A stretch of 64,000 bases of DNA from JACCZX01 sp963710675 (GCA_963710675.1 CAVQBE010000002.1:124001-188000); one strand, 5' to 3'; shown: positions 7,619 through 15,608, counted from the stretch's first letter. Program-made: numbers and translations. The notes: generated by a model from the letters alone, not told the origin.

Positions 7619-9469
7619 GTGAATACACAAACCGCCACCTTTGATCCCAAGCCGGTATTGGCTGGCCTACCGCATTTGCCTGGCGTGTATCGGATGATTG
7701 CCGCCGACGGCACTGCGCTTTACGTCGGCAAAGCGCGCGACTTACGTAAGCGCGTGTCGTCGTACTTCAACAAGAATGTCGGCCCGTGGACCGGGCACAT
7801 GCTGGCGCGCGTTGCCCGCATTGAAACGACCGTTACGCGATCCGAAGCCGAAGCGCTGTTGCTTGAAAACACGCTGATCAAATCGCTTGCGCCACGCTAC
7901 AACGTTGTCTTTCGCGACGATAAATCGTACCCGTACCTGAAGTTCACCGTGCACAAGTTTCCGCGCATCGCGTATTACCGCGGTGCCGTTGATCGGCGAG
8001 CGCAATATTTCGGACCGTATCCGAACGCCTGGGCAGTGAAGGACAGCATTCAGCTGTTGCAGAAAGTGTTCAGGTTGCGCACGTGCGAAGACACGGTGTT
8101 CGCCAATCGCTCGCGGCCGTGCCTGCTGCATCAGATACAGCGCTGCAGCGCGCCGTGCGTGAATCTGATCGACCCGGACACGTATGCGCAGGACATCGAT
8201 CGTGCGGTGCGCTTCCTGCGCGGGAATACCGATGAAATCATGGGTGAGCTCGAGGCACGGATGCATCAGTTATCGGTGGAGTTGAAGTTCGAGCAGGCGG
8301 CCGCGGTGCGCGACCAGATCGGTGCGCTGGCGAAGGTGCTGCATCAGCAGGCAGTCGATACCACCGGTTCCGATGCAGATGCGGACGTGCTGGCTGTTGT
8401 CACCGACCGCGCATGCGCGTGCGTGAATCTGGCAATGATTCGCGGCGGCAGGCACCTGGGCGACAAGCCCAACTTTCCGGCCCGCGCTGGCGAAGGCACG
8501 GAGCCTGCGGAAATTCTGGAAGCGTTCATATCGCAGCACTATCTGACGCAGCCAGTGCCTCCGACACTGGTGGTCAATGCCGACGTCGATGTTGAAGAGT
8601 TCTCGGCGATGCTGTCGGAAGCCAGTGGCCGGCGCGTTCAGATCGTGCGTCATCCGCAGGAGCAGCGGCGGCGCTGGCTGGAGATGGCCGAAGCCAATGC
8701 GCGTCTGGCGCTGGCGCGTCGGTTGGCCGAGGAAGGGTCGCAAATTGCGCGCACGCGGGCGTTGATCGATGCACTCGGACTTGAGCTCGGCGAAGAAGAC
8801 GCCGACAAGCTGCGCGTGGAATGCTTCGACGTCAGCCACACGTCGGGCGAGGCTACGCAAGCATCGTGCGTTGTATACGCGGAACACAAGATGCGACCCT
8901 CAGAATATCGGCGCTACAACATAGAAGGCGTCGAAGCGGGCGATGACTACGCCGCAATGCGGCAGGTGCTGACGCGGCGTTTTTCTCCGGTATCGCGCGG
9001 AGAGAGCCGATTGCCGCATCTCGTGCTGGTCGATGGCGGAAGAGGGCAGGTGGCAGTGGCGCGTCAGGTATTTGTCGAACTTGGACTCGATCCATCCGTG
9101 CTCGTCGGCGTTGCGAAGGGAGACGAGCGCAAGGTGGGTCTTGAAGAGCTCGTGTTCCCCGACGAGCGACCGCCGCTCGTGCTCGGCCGTGAATCACAAG
9201 CGCTGATGCTGATTGCGCAGATTCGCGACGAAGCGCATCGTTTCGCAATCACCGGCATGAGAGCGCGTCGTGCCAAGACGCGCAATACCTCGCAGCTCGA
9301 AGGCATGGAAGGGATCGGTCCAAAGCGGCGACAGAAGCTGCTCGCCCGGTTCGGTGGCATGCGCGGGCTTGCTTCCGCCTCAATAGACGACATAGCAAAC
9401 GTTGAAGGCGTTTCACGTAAGCTGGCCGAACGCATTTACGCACAGTTGCATGGCCAGCCCACCCACTAG
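7619..9469 (+). CDS. uvrC: UvrABC system protein C
   Basis: Nuclease subunit of nucleotide excision repair that makes the 3' and 5' incisions. The N-terminal GIY-YIG domain is clear (LPGVYRMIAADGTALYVGKA, about residues 18-37, then RVSSYF). The UVR motif for UvrB contact lies near 205-235 (KFEQAAAVRDQI). The RNase H-like endonuclease domain spans about 260-540 (ECFDVSHTSGE, VDGGRGQ). The C-terminal tandem helix-hairpin-helix begins at LEGMEGIGPKRRQKLL. GTG 7619 is the chosen start; no strong ribosome-binding site is visible. The stop lies inside the start of pgsA, so the two genes are coupled. Confidence 0.97.
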   Translation: MNTQTATFDPKPVLAGLPHLPGVYRMIAADGTALYVGKARDLRKRVSSYFNKNVGPWTGHMLARVARIETTVTRSEAEALLLENTLIKSLAPRYNVVFRDDKSYPYLKFTVHKFPRIAYYRGAVDRRAQYFGPYPNAWAVKDSIQLLQKVFRLRTCEDTVFANRSRPCLLHQIQRCSAPCVNLIDPDTYAQDIDRAVRFLRGNTDEIMGELEARMHQLSVELKFEQAAAVRDQIGALAKVLHQQAVDTTGSDADADVLAVVTDRACACVNLAMIRGGRHLGDKPNFPARAGEGTEPAEILEAFISQHYLTQPVPPTLVVNADVDVEEFSAMLSEASGRRVQIVRHPQEQRRRWLEMAEANARLALARRLAEEGSQIARTRALIDALGLELGEEDADKLRVECFDVSHTSGEATQASCVVYAEHKMRPSEYRRYNIEGVEAGDDYAAMRQVLTRRFSPVSRGESRLPHLVLVDGGRGQVAVARQVFVELGLDPSVLVGVAKGDERKVGLEELVFPDERPPLVLGRESQALMLIAQIRDEAHRFAITGMRARRAKTRNTSQLEGMEGIGPKRRQKLLARFGGMRGLASASIDDIANVEGVSRKLAERIYAQLHGQPTH

Positions 9470-10052
9470 CCGCGCGATCACGTTCAACATACCGATGGCG
9501 CTCACGTGGGCGCGCATCGCGATGATTCCGCTCGTCGTCGGCATCTACTACCTGCCTGATGCCTGGATCGCTCCGCACTGGAAAAACGTCGCCGCATGCT
9601 GGATTTTCATTCTTGCCGCGATCACCGATGCGCTGGATGGCTATCTCGCACGCAGGTACGGTGCAGTCAGCAAGCTTGGCGAATTTCTCGACCCTGTGGC
9701 CGACAAGCTGATGGTCAGTGCTGCATTGATCGTGCTGATCGCGCTCGGTCGCGTGGACTCGCTTGTCGCGCTTGTCATTATCGGCCGCGAAATAACGGTG
9801 TCCGCGCTGCGCGAATGGATGGCAAAGATCGGTAAATCGAGCAACGTCGCGGTGAATTCGATGGGCAAGATCAAGACAATTGCGCAGATGACCGCGATCC
9901 CGATGCTGCTGTTTCATGATCGTTTGTTCGGCGTGATTGATCTGCACCTGATCGGAACGCTGCTGATCTACGTTGCAGCGGTGTTGACCGTTTATTCGAT
10001 GCTGATTTACTTGAGGCTGGCATGGCCCCATTTGAACGATCGGGGCCGATGA
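9450..10052 (+). CDS. pgsA: CDP-diacylglycerol--glycerol-3-phosphate 3-phosphatidyltransferase
   Basis: Inner-membrane enzyme for the first committed step of phosphatidylglycerol and cardiolipin synthesis. The CDP-alcohol phosphotransferase signature DALDGYLARR...GEFLDPVADK is intact, with all of the conserved acidic residues (D-x2-D-G-x2-A-R-x9-G-x3-D-x3-D). Several membrane segments follow. I start at ATG 9450, which overlaps the 3' end of uvrC by 20 bases and gives about 200 residues. A second in-frame ATG at 9495 would begin directly at MALTWARI and is also plausible. uvrC-pgsA is a common pairing. Confidence 0.95.
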   Translation: MASPPTSRAITFNIPMALTWARIAMIPLVVGIYYLPDAWIAPHWKNVAACWIFILAAITDALDGYLARRYGAVSKLGEFLDPVADKLMVSAALIVLIALGRVDSLVALVIIGREITVSALREWMAKIGKSSNVAVNSMGKIKTIAQMTAIPMLLFHDRLFGVIDLHLIGTLLIYVAAVLTVYSMLIYLRLAWPHLNDRGR

Positions 10053-10069
10053 CAGCGCCGTAATTTCGA

Positions 10070-10075
10070 TATACT
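10070..10075 (+). promoter_or_regulatory. Putative -10 element of the tRNA-Gly promoter
   Basis: TATACT lies 12 bases upstream of the first tRNA-Gly base, a usual distance for a tRNA promoter. A weak -35 candidate (GATGAC at 10048-10053) is 16 bp further up. This would give the tRNAs a promoter independent of pgsA. Confidence 0.45.
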
Positions 10076-10087
10076 TCGCAGCCTCGT

Positions 10088-10163
10088 GCGGGAGTAGCTC
10101 AGTTGGTAGAGCGCAACCTTGCCAAGGTTGAGGTCGCGAGTTCGAGACTCGTCTCCCGCTCCA
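10088..10163 (+). tRNA. tRNA-Gly (anticodon GCC)
   Basis: A complete 76-nt cloverleaf including an encoded CCA end. The acceptor stem GCGGGAG pairs with CTCCCGC, the D arm is GCTC-AGTTGGTA-GAGC, and the anticodon loop is TTGCCAA with GCC at 10121-10123. The T loop reads TTCGAGA. It sits 35 bases after pgsA and is followed by a hairpin terminator. Confidence 0.97.
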
Positions 10164-10176
10164 AGTTTTTGATGAG

Positions 10177-10203
10177 AGGGAAGCCAGCGCGCTTCCCTTT
10201 TTT
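10177..10203 (+). terminator. Rho-independent terminator after tRNA-Gly
   Basis: An 8-bp stem AGGGAAGC / GCTTCCCT with a 6-nt loop, followed by a run of six T. It lies between tRNA-Gly and tRNA-Cys and implies that tRNA-Cys is made by read-through or from its own start. Confidence 0.85.
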
Positions 10204-10216
10204 GATTTGAGATGAT

Positions 10217-10289
10217 GGCGGGGTGGCAGAGTGGCCATGCAGCGGACTGCAAATCCGTGTACGCCGGTTCGATTCCGACCCCGCCTCCA
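10217..10289 (+). tRNA. tRNA-Cys (anticodon GCA)
   Basis: A 73-nt tRNA with encoded CCA. The acceptor stem GGCGGGG pairs with CCCCGCC, and the anticodon loop CTGCAAA has GCA at 10249-10251. The T loop is TTCGATT, with one mismatch in the T stem. The last 48 nt, from the anticodon stem to CCA (10242-10289), recur almost perfectly at 12232-12280. This is the pattern left by integration of an element at a tRNA gene, or by a join across a short repeat during assembly. Confidence 0.95.
10242..10289 (+). repeat. Direct repeat, left copy (3' part of tRNA-Cys; att-like)
   Basis: Forty-eight bases from the 5' side of the anticodon stem to the CCA end of the intact tRNA-Cys. They match the right copy at 12232-12280 except for one extra C there. 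Tyrosine-recombinase elements commonly use this part of tRNA genes as the crossover site, which keeps the tRNA intact on one side. Confidence 0.85.
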
Positions 10290-10380
10290 AGTAGTTGAAC
10301 AAGCGCGCTTTCTGGCGACGACCTGAGCCAACCAGTCCATAAAGGAAAAGCCGATCAAAGAGAAGTATCGAGGCGACAGA

Positions 10381-10740
10381 CAGCCGGACAAACCGGACCC
10401 AGCGCAGCGAAGCACAGCCGACGCGGCGAGCGGGGGCCAGGGACACAGCGCGTACGGAGGGAAGGCCGAACAACGCGACGGACGACACGCGGTACGGGGC
10501 GCCAGGCAGGTAACCGCGTGAGGAGGAAGACGGCGGCCAGGAGGCGAGGCGGCGCCCACCGCGCGAGCGACGAACGACGAGGCGCCGGACCCGGGAGGGC
10601 CGCAAAAGGCCACGAGCGCGGCGACAGCCGGGGCGACACACAGGTAACCGCACGACGAAGACGGCACCAACAACCGAACGCGCAAGAGGCAACGCACGAC
10701 AACAGCGCGCGACGACCAGACGACAGGCGACCGGCCGCCG
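10381..10740. other. T-depleted block 1
   Basis: Counting by eye, only 5 of 360 plus-strand bases are T, while A, C and G are all common. The neighbouring genes have T near 20%. It contains two imperfect copies of CAGGTAACCGC followed by GACGAAGACGGC-like sequence (near 10506 and 10642). I see no protein-family resemblance in any frame. Confidence 0.85.
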
Positions 10741-10789
10741 CAACTCGAGCAATTGGACACGAGGATAATAGGCGGGCCGCCACACTGAA

Positions 10790-11745
10790 CGGTGACCGTG
10801 TTTGCTTGAAGATCTTCGGCGATGACCTCAATGCCGACGTATCGACAATGATTTCCTCGTGGTACGGAGAACTAATCGCTCCATGAAACCACAGGGCTCC
10901 TCGCCCTGTAATTAATTTGCCATGCTTGTCCCGCTTCTCAACGCGGGAGTAATCGGATCGCAGATTTTGTGCGTGAACAACAATTGCCGCGGTACCAATC
11001 CCAAAATCCCATTTGGTTGGCTTTCTATACTCCACCATTACTTCCTGGTTCCCCGGTCCCGGTAGTACAAGCAACACCACGGCACCAGGCACATGCTCAC
11101 TGAGCGCGGTCAACGTCACAGGCTGCGGTTGGCGTTGAACGCAACAACGAGCTTTTGCACTCGACCCTGCACGTCGTCAGCGACTCTGACCAATATTTGT
11201 ACATAGTGCCCACCGCCATGCGATCAGCGCGCCAAAACTTGACTCCAATACGCGATCGAAGTGCCTGAGGTGCGGGAAGAGTGAGCAGCGCTAAGTTGGC
11301 GAGGTCCACTGTATGCCTTGAATCAACCAACCTACGCGGTGACGTGTCCCCTTGTGATTGGGATCGCTCATCAGAAAAGAATTGTCTTCGGTATATCCCA
11401 TTACGCAGTACGGGTCTGCGTATTCCTCACTCGACGGCCAACCGAAAGGATGCTTGAGCCCGAGCATGTGGCCCAGTTCGTGAGCGTAGTACGCGTGGTT
11501 ACCGTCCACATCCAAAACCACGTCATTGCCGATGAACCCGCGTTATTGGGAGCAGGGTTCACGAAATCAGCATGGTGTTCAAATGCGTCGACTGGGATGC
11601 CTTGCGACCTAGCCTGGGTCAAAGCCAAGTCACCGATGCCCGGCTTACCGTCCTCGTCCGCGTGGTTGGGCTTCCTGCGTTCGAGGAGCACGCCCAGGTC
11701 GTGAAAGTGAAGTCGATTCGCAGCCCCAACGAGCAACGAGACCAG
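10790..11745 (-). pseudogene. Metzincin-like zinc metalloprotease, broken by frameshifts
   Basis: Joining minus-strand frames gives part of a secreted-type zinc protease. The motif HELGHMLGLKHP (about 11460-11495) is the HExxHxxGxxH zinc site, and CVMGY shortly after is a plausible Met-turn. Further on, VEYRKPTKWDFGIG recalls the EYR...WD pattern of beta-sandwich domains in M6/M11-type peptidases. Breaks are needed near 11545, 11325, about 11205 and about 11120. No signal peptide or N-terminus is visible: the coding-like sequence ends where the T-poor block begins, and the other end runs into T-poor block 1. Its exact family (M6, M10, M11 or M43-like) cannot be settled by eye. It may be a decayed gene or a poorly sequenced intact one. 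Confidence 0.6.
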
Positions 11746-11820
11746 TAGGCAGTCAGTCAGCCGTTAACTGCAGCGAAGCACTCATCTAGGTCTGCCCGCG
11801 ACCAAACCGCGGCGCGCGGC

Positions 11821-12215
11821 GCCGAAGCGGCCCCACCGCCACAGGAACAGACCAAACGCCGGCGACCCAGTAGAGCGACACGCCAAGACGAAGGGAGAGA
11901 AGAACACGAGCCGAACCCGCCGAGGCGAGACGCCGGACGTAGCGGAGCAGATACAGCGGGCACAAGGGCAGAGCGCGACGGCCGGAGCACGGCCGCGCCG
12001 GTCAGGCCACACGCACCGGCTGGAGCCACGAGCCCGCACCCCGTCGTACCCGGAGCGGCTCGTCAGACAGGGCCCGCGTAGCCGCCGGACGGACAGCGTC
12101 CAGCCGCACGCGCCGCAGGGCAGAGCCGGTGAGCACCGTCCCAGGCACGCCCGCAACCCACCGAGAGTAGACACGACGAGGCCCGCGCGCGCGCGCGGAG
12201 GCGGCGAAGCGTGAC
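11821..12215. other. T-depleted block 2
   Basis: About 15 of 395 plus-strand bases are T by hand count. It has the same strand bias as block 1 but no obvious sequence identity to it. It ends in (CG)7 and runs into a 17-base poly-G tract at 12216-12232. No gene, RNA or repeat family is recognised. Confidence 0.8.
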
Positions 12216-12231
12216 GGGGGGGGGGGGGGGG

Positions 12232-12280
12232 GCGGACTGCAAATCCGTGTACGCCGGTTCGATTCCGACCCCCGCCTCCA
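12232..12280 (+). repeat. Direct repeat, right copy (truncated tRNA-Cys 3' part)
   Basis: Repeats the last 48 nt of tRNA-Cys with one additional C in the acceptor strand (CCCCCGCC). The 5' half of a tRNA is absent; poly-G stands in its place. It cannot fold into a tRNA and is best read as an attachment-site footprint or an assembly duplicate. Confidence 0.85.
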
Positions 12281-12322
12281 CTGCCTGTTGCTATCGGCTT
12301 TCAAGCCTGATCAGGAGGCTAC

Positions 12323-13117
12323 GTGGAGTACAAAGACATCATCTATGAAGCACGGGACCACGTAGCCCGCATCACGATCAATCGTCCCAAGCAGCTGAAC
12401 GCCTTCACCGGCGATACGCTTAAGGAGCTCACGCTCGCTGTAGAGACAGCGGGAGCGGATGACGACATCGGCGTTGTTGTTTTAACCGGCGCGGGTGATC
12501 GCGCATTCTCTGCCGGCGGGGATGTCAACTGGGAAAAAGAGGGTGGGCTCGAGCGGCAGATTCTTGAGCCGTATCTGTTTCACGTCACGCTCTCACGGTG
12601 TTTGAAGCCAACCATCGCACGCGTAAATGGTTACGCAATTGGCGGCGGGCACCATATGGCTTACTTCTGTGATCTGACGATCGCTTCCGACCAGGCAATC
12701 TTTGGGCAGAACGGTCCGCGAGTGGGAAGTCCCGCCTGTGGCGCGATGGTCAGCTATCTGACTCGAGTTGTCGGCGCGAAAAAGGCGCGCGAGATCTGGA
12801 TGCTGTGCCGTCGCTACAGCGCGAAGGAAGCGATGGAAATGGGACTGGTGAACACGGTGGTTCCACACGCACAGCTCGATGACGAGGTCGAGAAGTGGTG
12901 CAAGGAAATTCTGGCTCTGTCGCCGACATGCATGAAGATCCTCAAGGCGTCTTTCGTCGAGGAATACAAGGCGCTGCTGGGTCAGGGCGATGAGTTGCGC
13001 AGATACATGATCACGCCGGAGTTCTGGAAATATGAGCAACAGGAAGGGGCAAACGCGTTTCTCGAGAAGCGCGCGCCAGATTTCTGGGCCGCGCGCGAGG
13101 CCGCGAAGCGGAGTTGA
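12323..13117 (+). CDS. Enoyl-CoA hydratase/isomerase family protein (MenB/BadI-like)
   Basis: Crotonase-fold enzyme of 264 residues acting on an acyl-CoA. The CoA/oxyanion elements are AFSAGGDVNW (about 65-74) and NGYAIGGGHHMAYFCDLTIA (about 100-119), followed by FGQNGPRVGS and a conserved stretch RVVGAKKAREIWMLCRRYSA. This last block, together with the GGD motif, is characteristic of the subgroup containing MenB (naphthoyl-CoA synthase) and BadI (2-ketocyclohexanecarboxyl-CoA hydrolase), rather than ordinary short-chain hydratases. No other men or bad gene is in the window, so the substrate stays open. It begins at GTG 12323 with a strong AGGAGG, only 43 bases after the tRNA-Cys repeat. Confidence 0.85.
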   Translation: MEYKDIIYEARDHVARITINRPKQLNAFTGDTLKELTLAVETAGADDDIGVVVLTGAGDRAFSAGGDVNWEKEGGLERQILEPYLFHVTLSRCLKPTIARVNGYAIGGGHHMAYFCDLTIASDQAIFGQNGPRVGSPACGAMVSYLTRVVGAKKAREIWMLCRRYSAKEAMEMGLVNTVVPHAQLDDEVEKWCKEILALSPTCMKILKASFVEEYKALLGQGDELRRYMITPEFWKYEQQEGANAFLEKRAPDFWAAREAAKRS

Positions 13118-13140
13118 CAGCTGCGGATCGCGCAAATCGC

Positions 13141-13225
13141 TGGTGCCCGGGGCGGGAATCGAACCCACACGCCTTTCGGCCCAGGATTTTAAGTCCTGTG
13201 CGTCTACCAATTTCGCCACCCGGGC
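13141..13225 (-). tRNA. tRNA-Leu (anticodon TAA)
   Basis: An 85-nt class II tRNA with encoded CCA on the minus strand. The acceptor stem GCCCGGG pairs with CCCGGGC, and the anticodon loop CTTAAAA gives TAA at 13189-13191. It has a long variable arm (GGGCCGAAAGGCGT) and the T loop TTCGATT. It lies between two plus-strand genes. Confidence 0.96.
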
Positions 13226-13353
13226 AGCCGGAAGGTGATGGTAACGCCTCTGTAGTCGTCTTATCGGCCTAGGCCGTTATGGTTCTTGACCTAGAATGCT
13301 TCGACAATGAAAGTACTGATGCGGGGAACTCCGGTCAGGTGTTTTAAGAGGCG

Positions 13354-13803
13354 ATGAAAGTATTCAATCTTTGTTGCGATCAGGAGCATCCGTTCGAAGG
13401 CTGGTTCGCTTCGGCCGAGGACTTTGATCGCCAACTCGCGGTGGGCATGATCGAATGCCCGGTGTGCACGAGTACCGATGTGCGGAAACTGCTGTCAGCG
13501 CCTCGGCTGAATCTAGGCGCGTCGCAGGAAAGTCCCGAGTCGTCGCCCAAGGAACCCGTCGCGATGCCGAACGATCAATCGATGCGCGCGATGATGGTGC
13601 AAATTGCCAGGCACATTGCGGTCAACAGCGAAGACGTCGGCGAGCGTTTCCCGGAAGAAGCGCGCCGCATTCACTACGATGAAGCTCCTAAGCGCTCGAT
13701 TCGCGGTCTGGCTTCAAAGGAAGAAGCGGCTGATCTGAAGGATGAGGGCATCGAAGTGATGCCGGTGCCGTTTGCCAATCTGCTGAAGAATCCGCTGCAG
13801 TAA
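13354..13803 (+). CDS. DUF1178 family protein
   Basis: 149-residue protein matching DUF1178, a family common in alpha- and betaproteobacteria and of unknown function. The N-terminus MKVFNLCCDQEHPFEGWFAS and the CPVC pair around residue 36 form a zinc-ribbon-like arrangement. The middle has MRAMMVQIARHIAVNSEDVG and the end EGIEVMPVPFANLLKNP, both usual for the family. An AGAGG lies before ATG 13354. Its stop abuts the stop of the convergent aminotransferase with no gap. Confidence 0.9.
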   Translation: MKVFNLCCDQEHPFEGWFASAEDFDRQLAVGMIECPVCTSTDVRKLLSAPRLNLGASQESPESSPKEPVAMPNDQSMRAMMVQIARHIAVNSEDVGERFPEEARRIHYDEAPKRSIRGLASKEEAADLKDEGIEVMPVPFANLLKNPLQ

Positions 13804-14958
13804 CTACAGCGCTGACAGGCGCTTGAGCGCCTTTTTCAGCGTGCTCTCCTGCTTCGCAAAGCAAAACCGCACGACCGTGTGGTCAACCGGCACGTCGTAG
13901 AACACCGACACCGGGATCGAAGCGACGCCATGGTCCTCAATAAGCTTCTTCGCGAACTCCTCCTCGGGGAGATCTGAGATCTGCGAGTAATCCGCAAGCA
14001 CGAAGTAAGTGCCTTCGCACGCGAGAGGGCGAAACGGTGTATTTGCCAGCCCGCTGACGAACAAGTCGCGTTTCGCTTGGTAGAAAGCGGGCAAGTCGAG
14101 GTACGGGCGAGAATCGGCCAGGTGCTCGACGAACGCAAACTGCGCCGGCGTGTTGACCGCGAACACCATGAACTGATGCACTTTACGAATCTCGGTGGAT
14201 AGCGCGGCAGGTGCACACGCATAACCCACTTTCCATCCGGTCGTATGAAAGGTCTTTCCAAAGCTGGAGACCACGACGCTGTGCGCAGCGAGTATCGGGG
14301 AGCGCATGATCGAACGGTGCGGCACGCCGTCGTACACAATGTGCTCATACACCTCGTCTGAAACGATCAGTACGCCGGTTTGATCGACGATACGTTCCAA
14401 CGCGCGAATATCTGCGTCCCTAAGTGTGCGGCCCGTCGGGTTGTGCGGAAAATTGATCAGAATCAGCCGCGTTTTGTTGGTCACCGCCGCGCGCACTGCG
14501 TCCCAGTTGGGAACGTAACCCTGGGTGTGGTCGAGTGGTACGAACACGGGTCGACCTCCCGCCAGCGCTATGGCTGGGGAATAGCTGTCGTATGCGGGCT
14601 CCAGCACAATAGCCTCTTCACCCGCGGGAAGCAGCGCGAGAACGGTGGCCATTAACGCCTGCGTTGCACCCGCCGTGATCGTGATTTCCGTATCCGGATC
14701 GTGCCGGTACCCGTAAAGCGCCTGATTCTTGCTCGCAATGGCTTCGCGCAGCGAGAGCACGCCCGCCATGGGTGCGTACTGGTTGTGCGCCGCTCGCATC
14801 GCGTTCGTCAGCCGCTGCTGTAGCAGCGGATCGCAATCAAAGTCCGGGAAGCCCTGACCGAGATTGACCGCGCCATGTTTTACCGCGAGTTGCGACATCA
14901 CCGTGAAAATGGTGGTGCCAACGCGAGGCAGCTTGCTGGAAGTGTCAATCGGGCGCAT
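13804..14958 (-). CDS. Class I/II aminotransferase (methionine aminotransferase-like, YbdL group)
   Basis: PLP-dependent fold-type I aminotransferase of 384 residues. The PLP-binding lysine is K235 in SSFGKTFHTTGWKVGY. The NPTG motif (PHNPTGRTL, 172-180) and SDEVYEHIVYDG (200-211) contribute further cofactor contacts. The N-terminal VNLGQGFPDFDCDPLL and the overall pattern resemble the YbdL/MtnE-type enzymes that transaminate methionine with 2-oxo acids. Kynurenine aminotransferases share this architecture, so the substrate is inferred. It is convergent with DUF1178 and divergent from the RutE-like gene. Confidence 0.88.
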   Translation of the reverse strand: MRPIDTSSKLPRVGTTIFTVMSQLAVKHGAVNLGQGFPDFDCDPLLQQRLTNAMRAAHNQYAPMAGVLSLREAIASKNQALYGYRHDPDTEITITAGATQALMATVLALLPAGEEAIVLEPAYDSYSPAIALAGGRPVFVPLDHTQGYVPNWDAVRAAVTNKTRLILINFPHNPTGRTLRDADIRALERIVDQTGVLIVSDEVYEHIVYDGVPHRSIMRSPILAAHSVVVSSFGKTFHTTGWKVGYACAPAALSTEIRKVHQFMVFAVNTPAQFAFVEHLADSRPYLDLPAFYQAKRDLFVSGLANTPFRPLACEGTYFVLADYSQISDLPEEEFAKKLIEDHGVASIPVSVFYDVPVDHTVVRFCFAKQESTLKKALKRLSAL

Positions 14959-15002
14959 AAGCGCCGGTAACTATACTTTTGCAATTACCGACAACGCCAG
15001 AT

Positions 15003-15608
15003 ATGAACGCGGACGAAAAAGAGCGGCTCGACGATGCAGACCTCGACTTGATTTTTCGCAAGGCGAGAACGCATAACGTCTGGCTACCGATACCGGTGCC
15101 GGAGTCTGTGCTGCACGCCTTGTGGGATGTGATTAAGTGGGGCCCGACCAGCGCCAATTGTTTACCGCTGCGGATTGTTTTTGTTCAGTCGACAGAGGCA
15201 AAAGAGCGGCTGGTAGCGTGCATGAGCGAGAACAATCAGGCTAAGACACGAGCCGCTCCAGTGACGGCGATTCTGGCGATGGATCTTGAATTCTACGAAA
15301 AACTACCGCGGCTTTTCCCGCACAATCAAGCGGCGCGCTCGTGGTTTGCCGGCAAGCCCGCGCACATCGGGGAAACAGCGCTTCGCAACAGCTCGCTGCA
15401 GGGCGCGTATTTCATCATCGCAGCTCGTGCACTGGGCCTCGATTGCGGTCCGATGTCGGGCTTTGACTCCGACAGGATTAACAACACGTTTTTTCCCGAT
15501 AGCAAGCTGAAGGTCAACTACGTCTGCAGTCTCGGTCACGGTGATCCGGGCAAGCTCTTTCCGCGTTCGCCGCGACTCGATTTCGATGAGGCCTGTCGTA
15601 TTGCTTAA
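15003..15608 (+). CDS. Malonic semialdehyde reductase, RutE/HadB-like nitroreductase family
   Basis: Flavin-dependent nitroreductase-fold protein of 201 residues. DLIFRKARTHNVWLPIPVPE at about 15-34, WGPTSANCLPLRIVFVQS and GLDCGPMSGFD closely follow the RutE group, which reduces malonic semialdehyde to 3-hydroxypropionate in uracil breakdown. No other rut genes are nearby, so it may act as a general semialdehyde or enone reductase. I start at ATG 15003; an earlier in-frame start at 14979 lacks family-like sequence. Confidence 0.85.
   Translation: MNADEKERLDDADLDLIFRKARTHNVWLPIPVPESVLHALWDVIKWGPTSANCLPLRIVFVQSTEAKERLVACMSENNQAKTRAAPVTAILAMDLEFYEKLPRLFPHNQAARSWFAGKPAHIGETALRNSSLQGAYFIIAARALGLDCGPMSGFDSDRINNTFFPDSKLKVNYVCSLGHGDPGKLFPRSPRLDFDEACRIA

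Larger units (their letters stand above)
10290..12231. other. Anomalous segment between the two tRNA-Cys repeats
   Basis: About 1.94 kb with no intact gene. From left to right: about 80 bp of ordinary composition; a T-depleted block (about 10375-10750); a normally composed stretch with a metalloprotease fragment broken across several frames (about 10790-11745, minus strand); a second T-depleted block (about 11780-12215); a (CG)7 run at 12184-12197; and 17 consecutive G at 12216-12232. No integrase, transposase or phage gene is recognisable. Long reading frames in the T-poor blocks are open only because stop codons need T, or on the other strand A. It is either the remnant of a tRNA-integrated element or a misassembled, low-quality insert. 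Confidence 0.8.

Noticed and set aside
9249..10760. A 503-codon minus-strand reading frame covering the 3' end of uvrC, pgsA, both tRNAs and T-poor block 1
   Set aside because: It lies antisense to two clear genes and two tRNAs and has no family-like motif. It is open mainly because the minus strand is A-poor there.
10518..10886. A plus-strand frame with an Arg/Asp/Ala-rich product in T-poor block 1
   Set aside because: Lack of T removes all stop codons and hydrophobic codons, so an open polar frame is expected by composition alone.
12216..12290. A possible second functional tRNA-Cys
   Set aside because: Only the part from the anticodon stem onward is present. The acceptor 5' strand and D arm are replaced by a run of G, so a cloverleaf cannot form.
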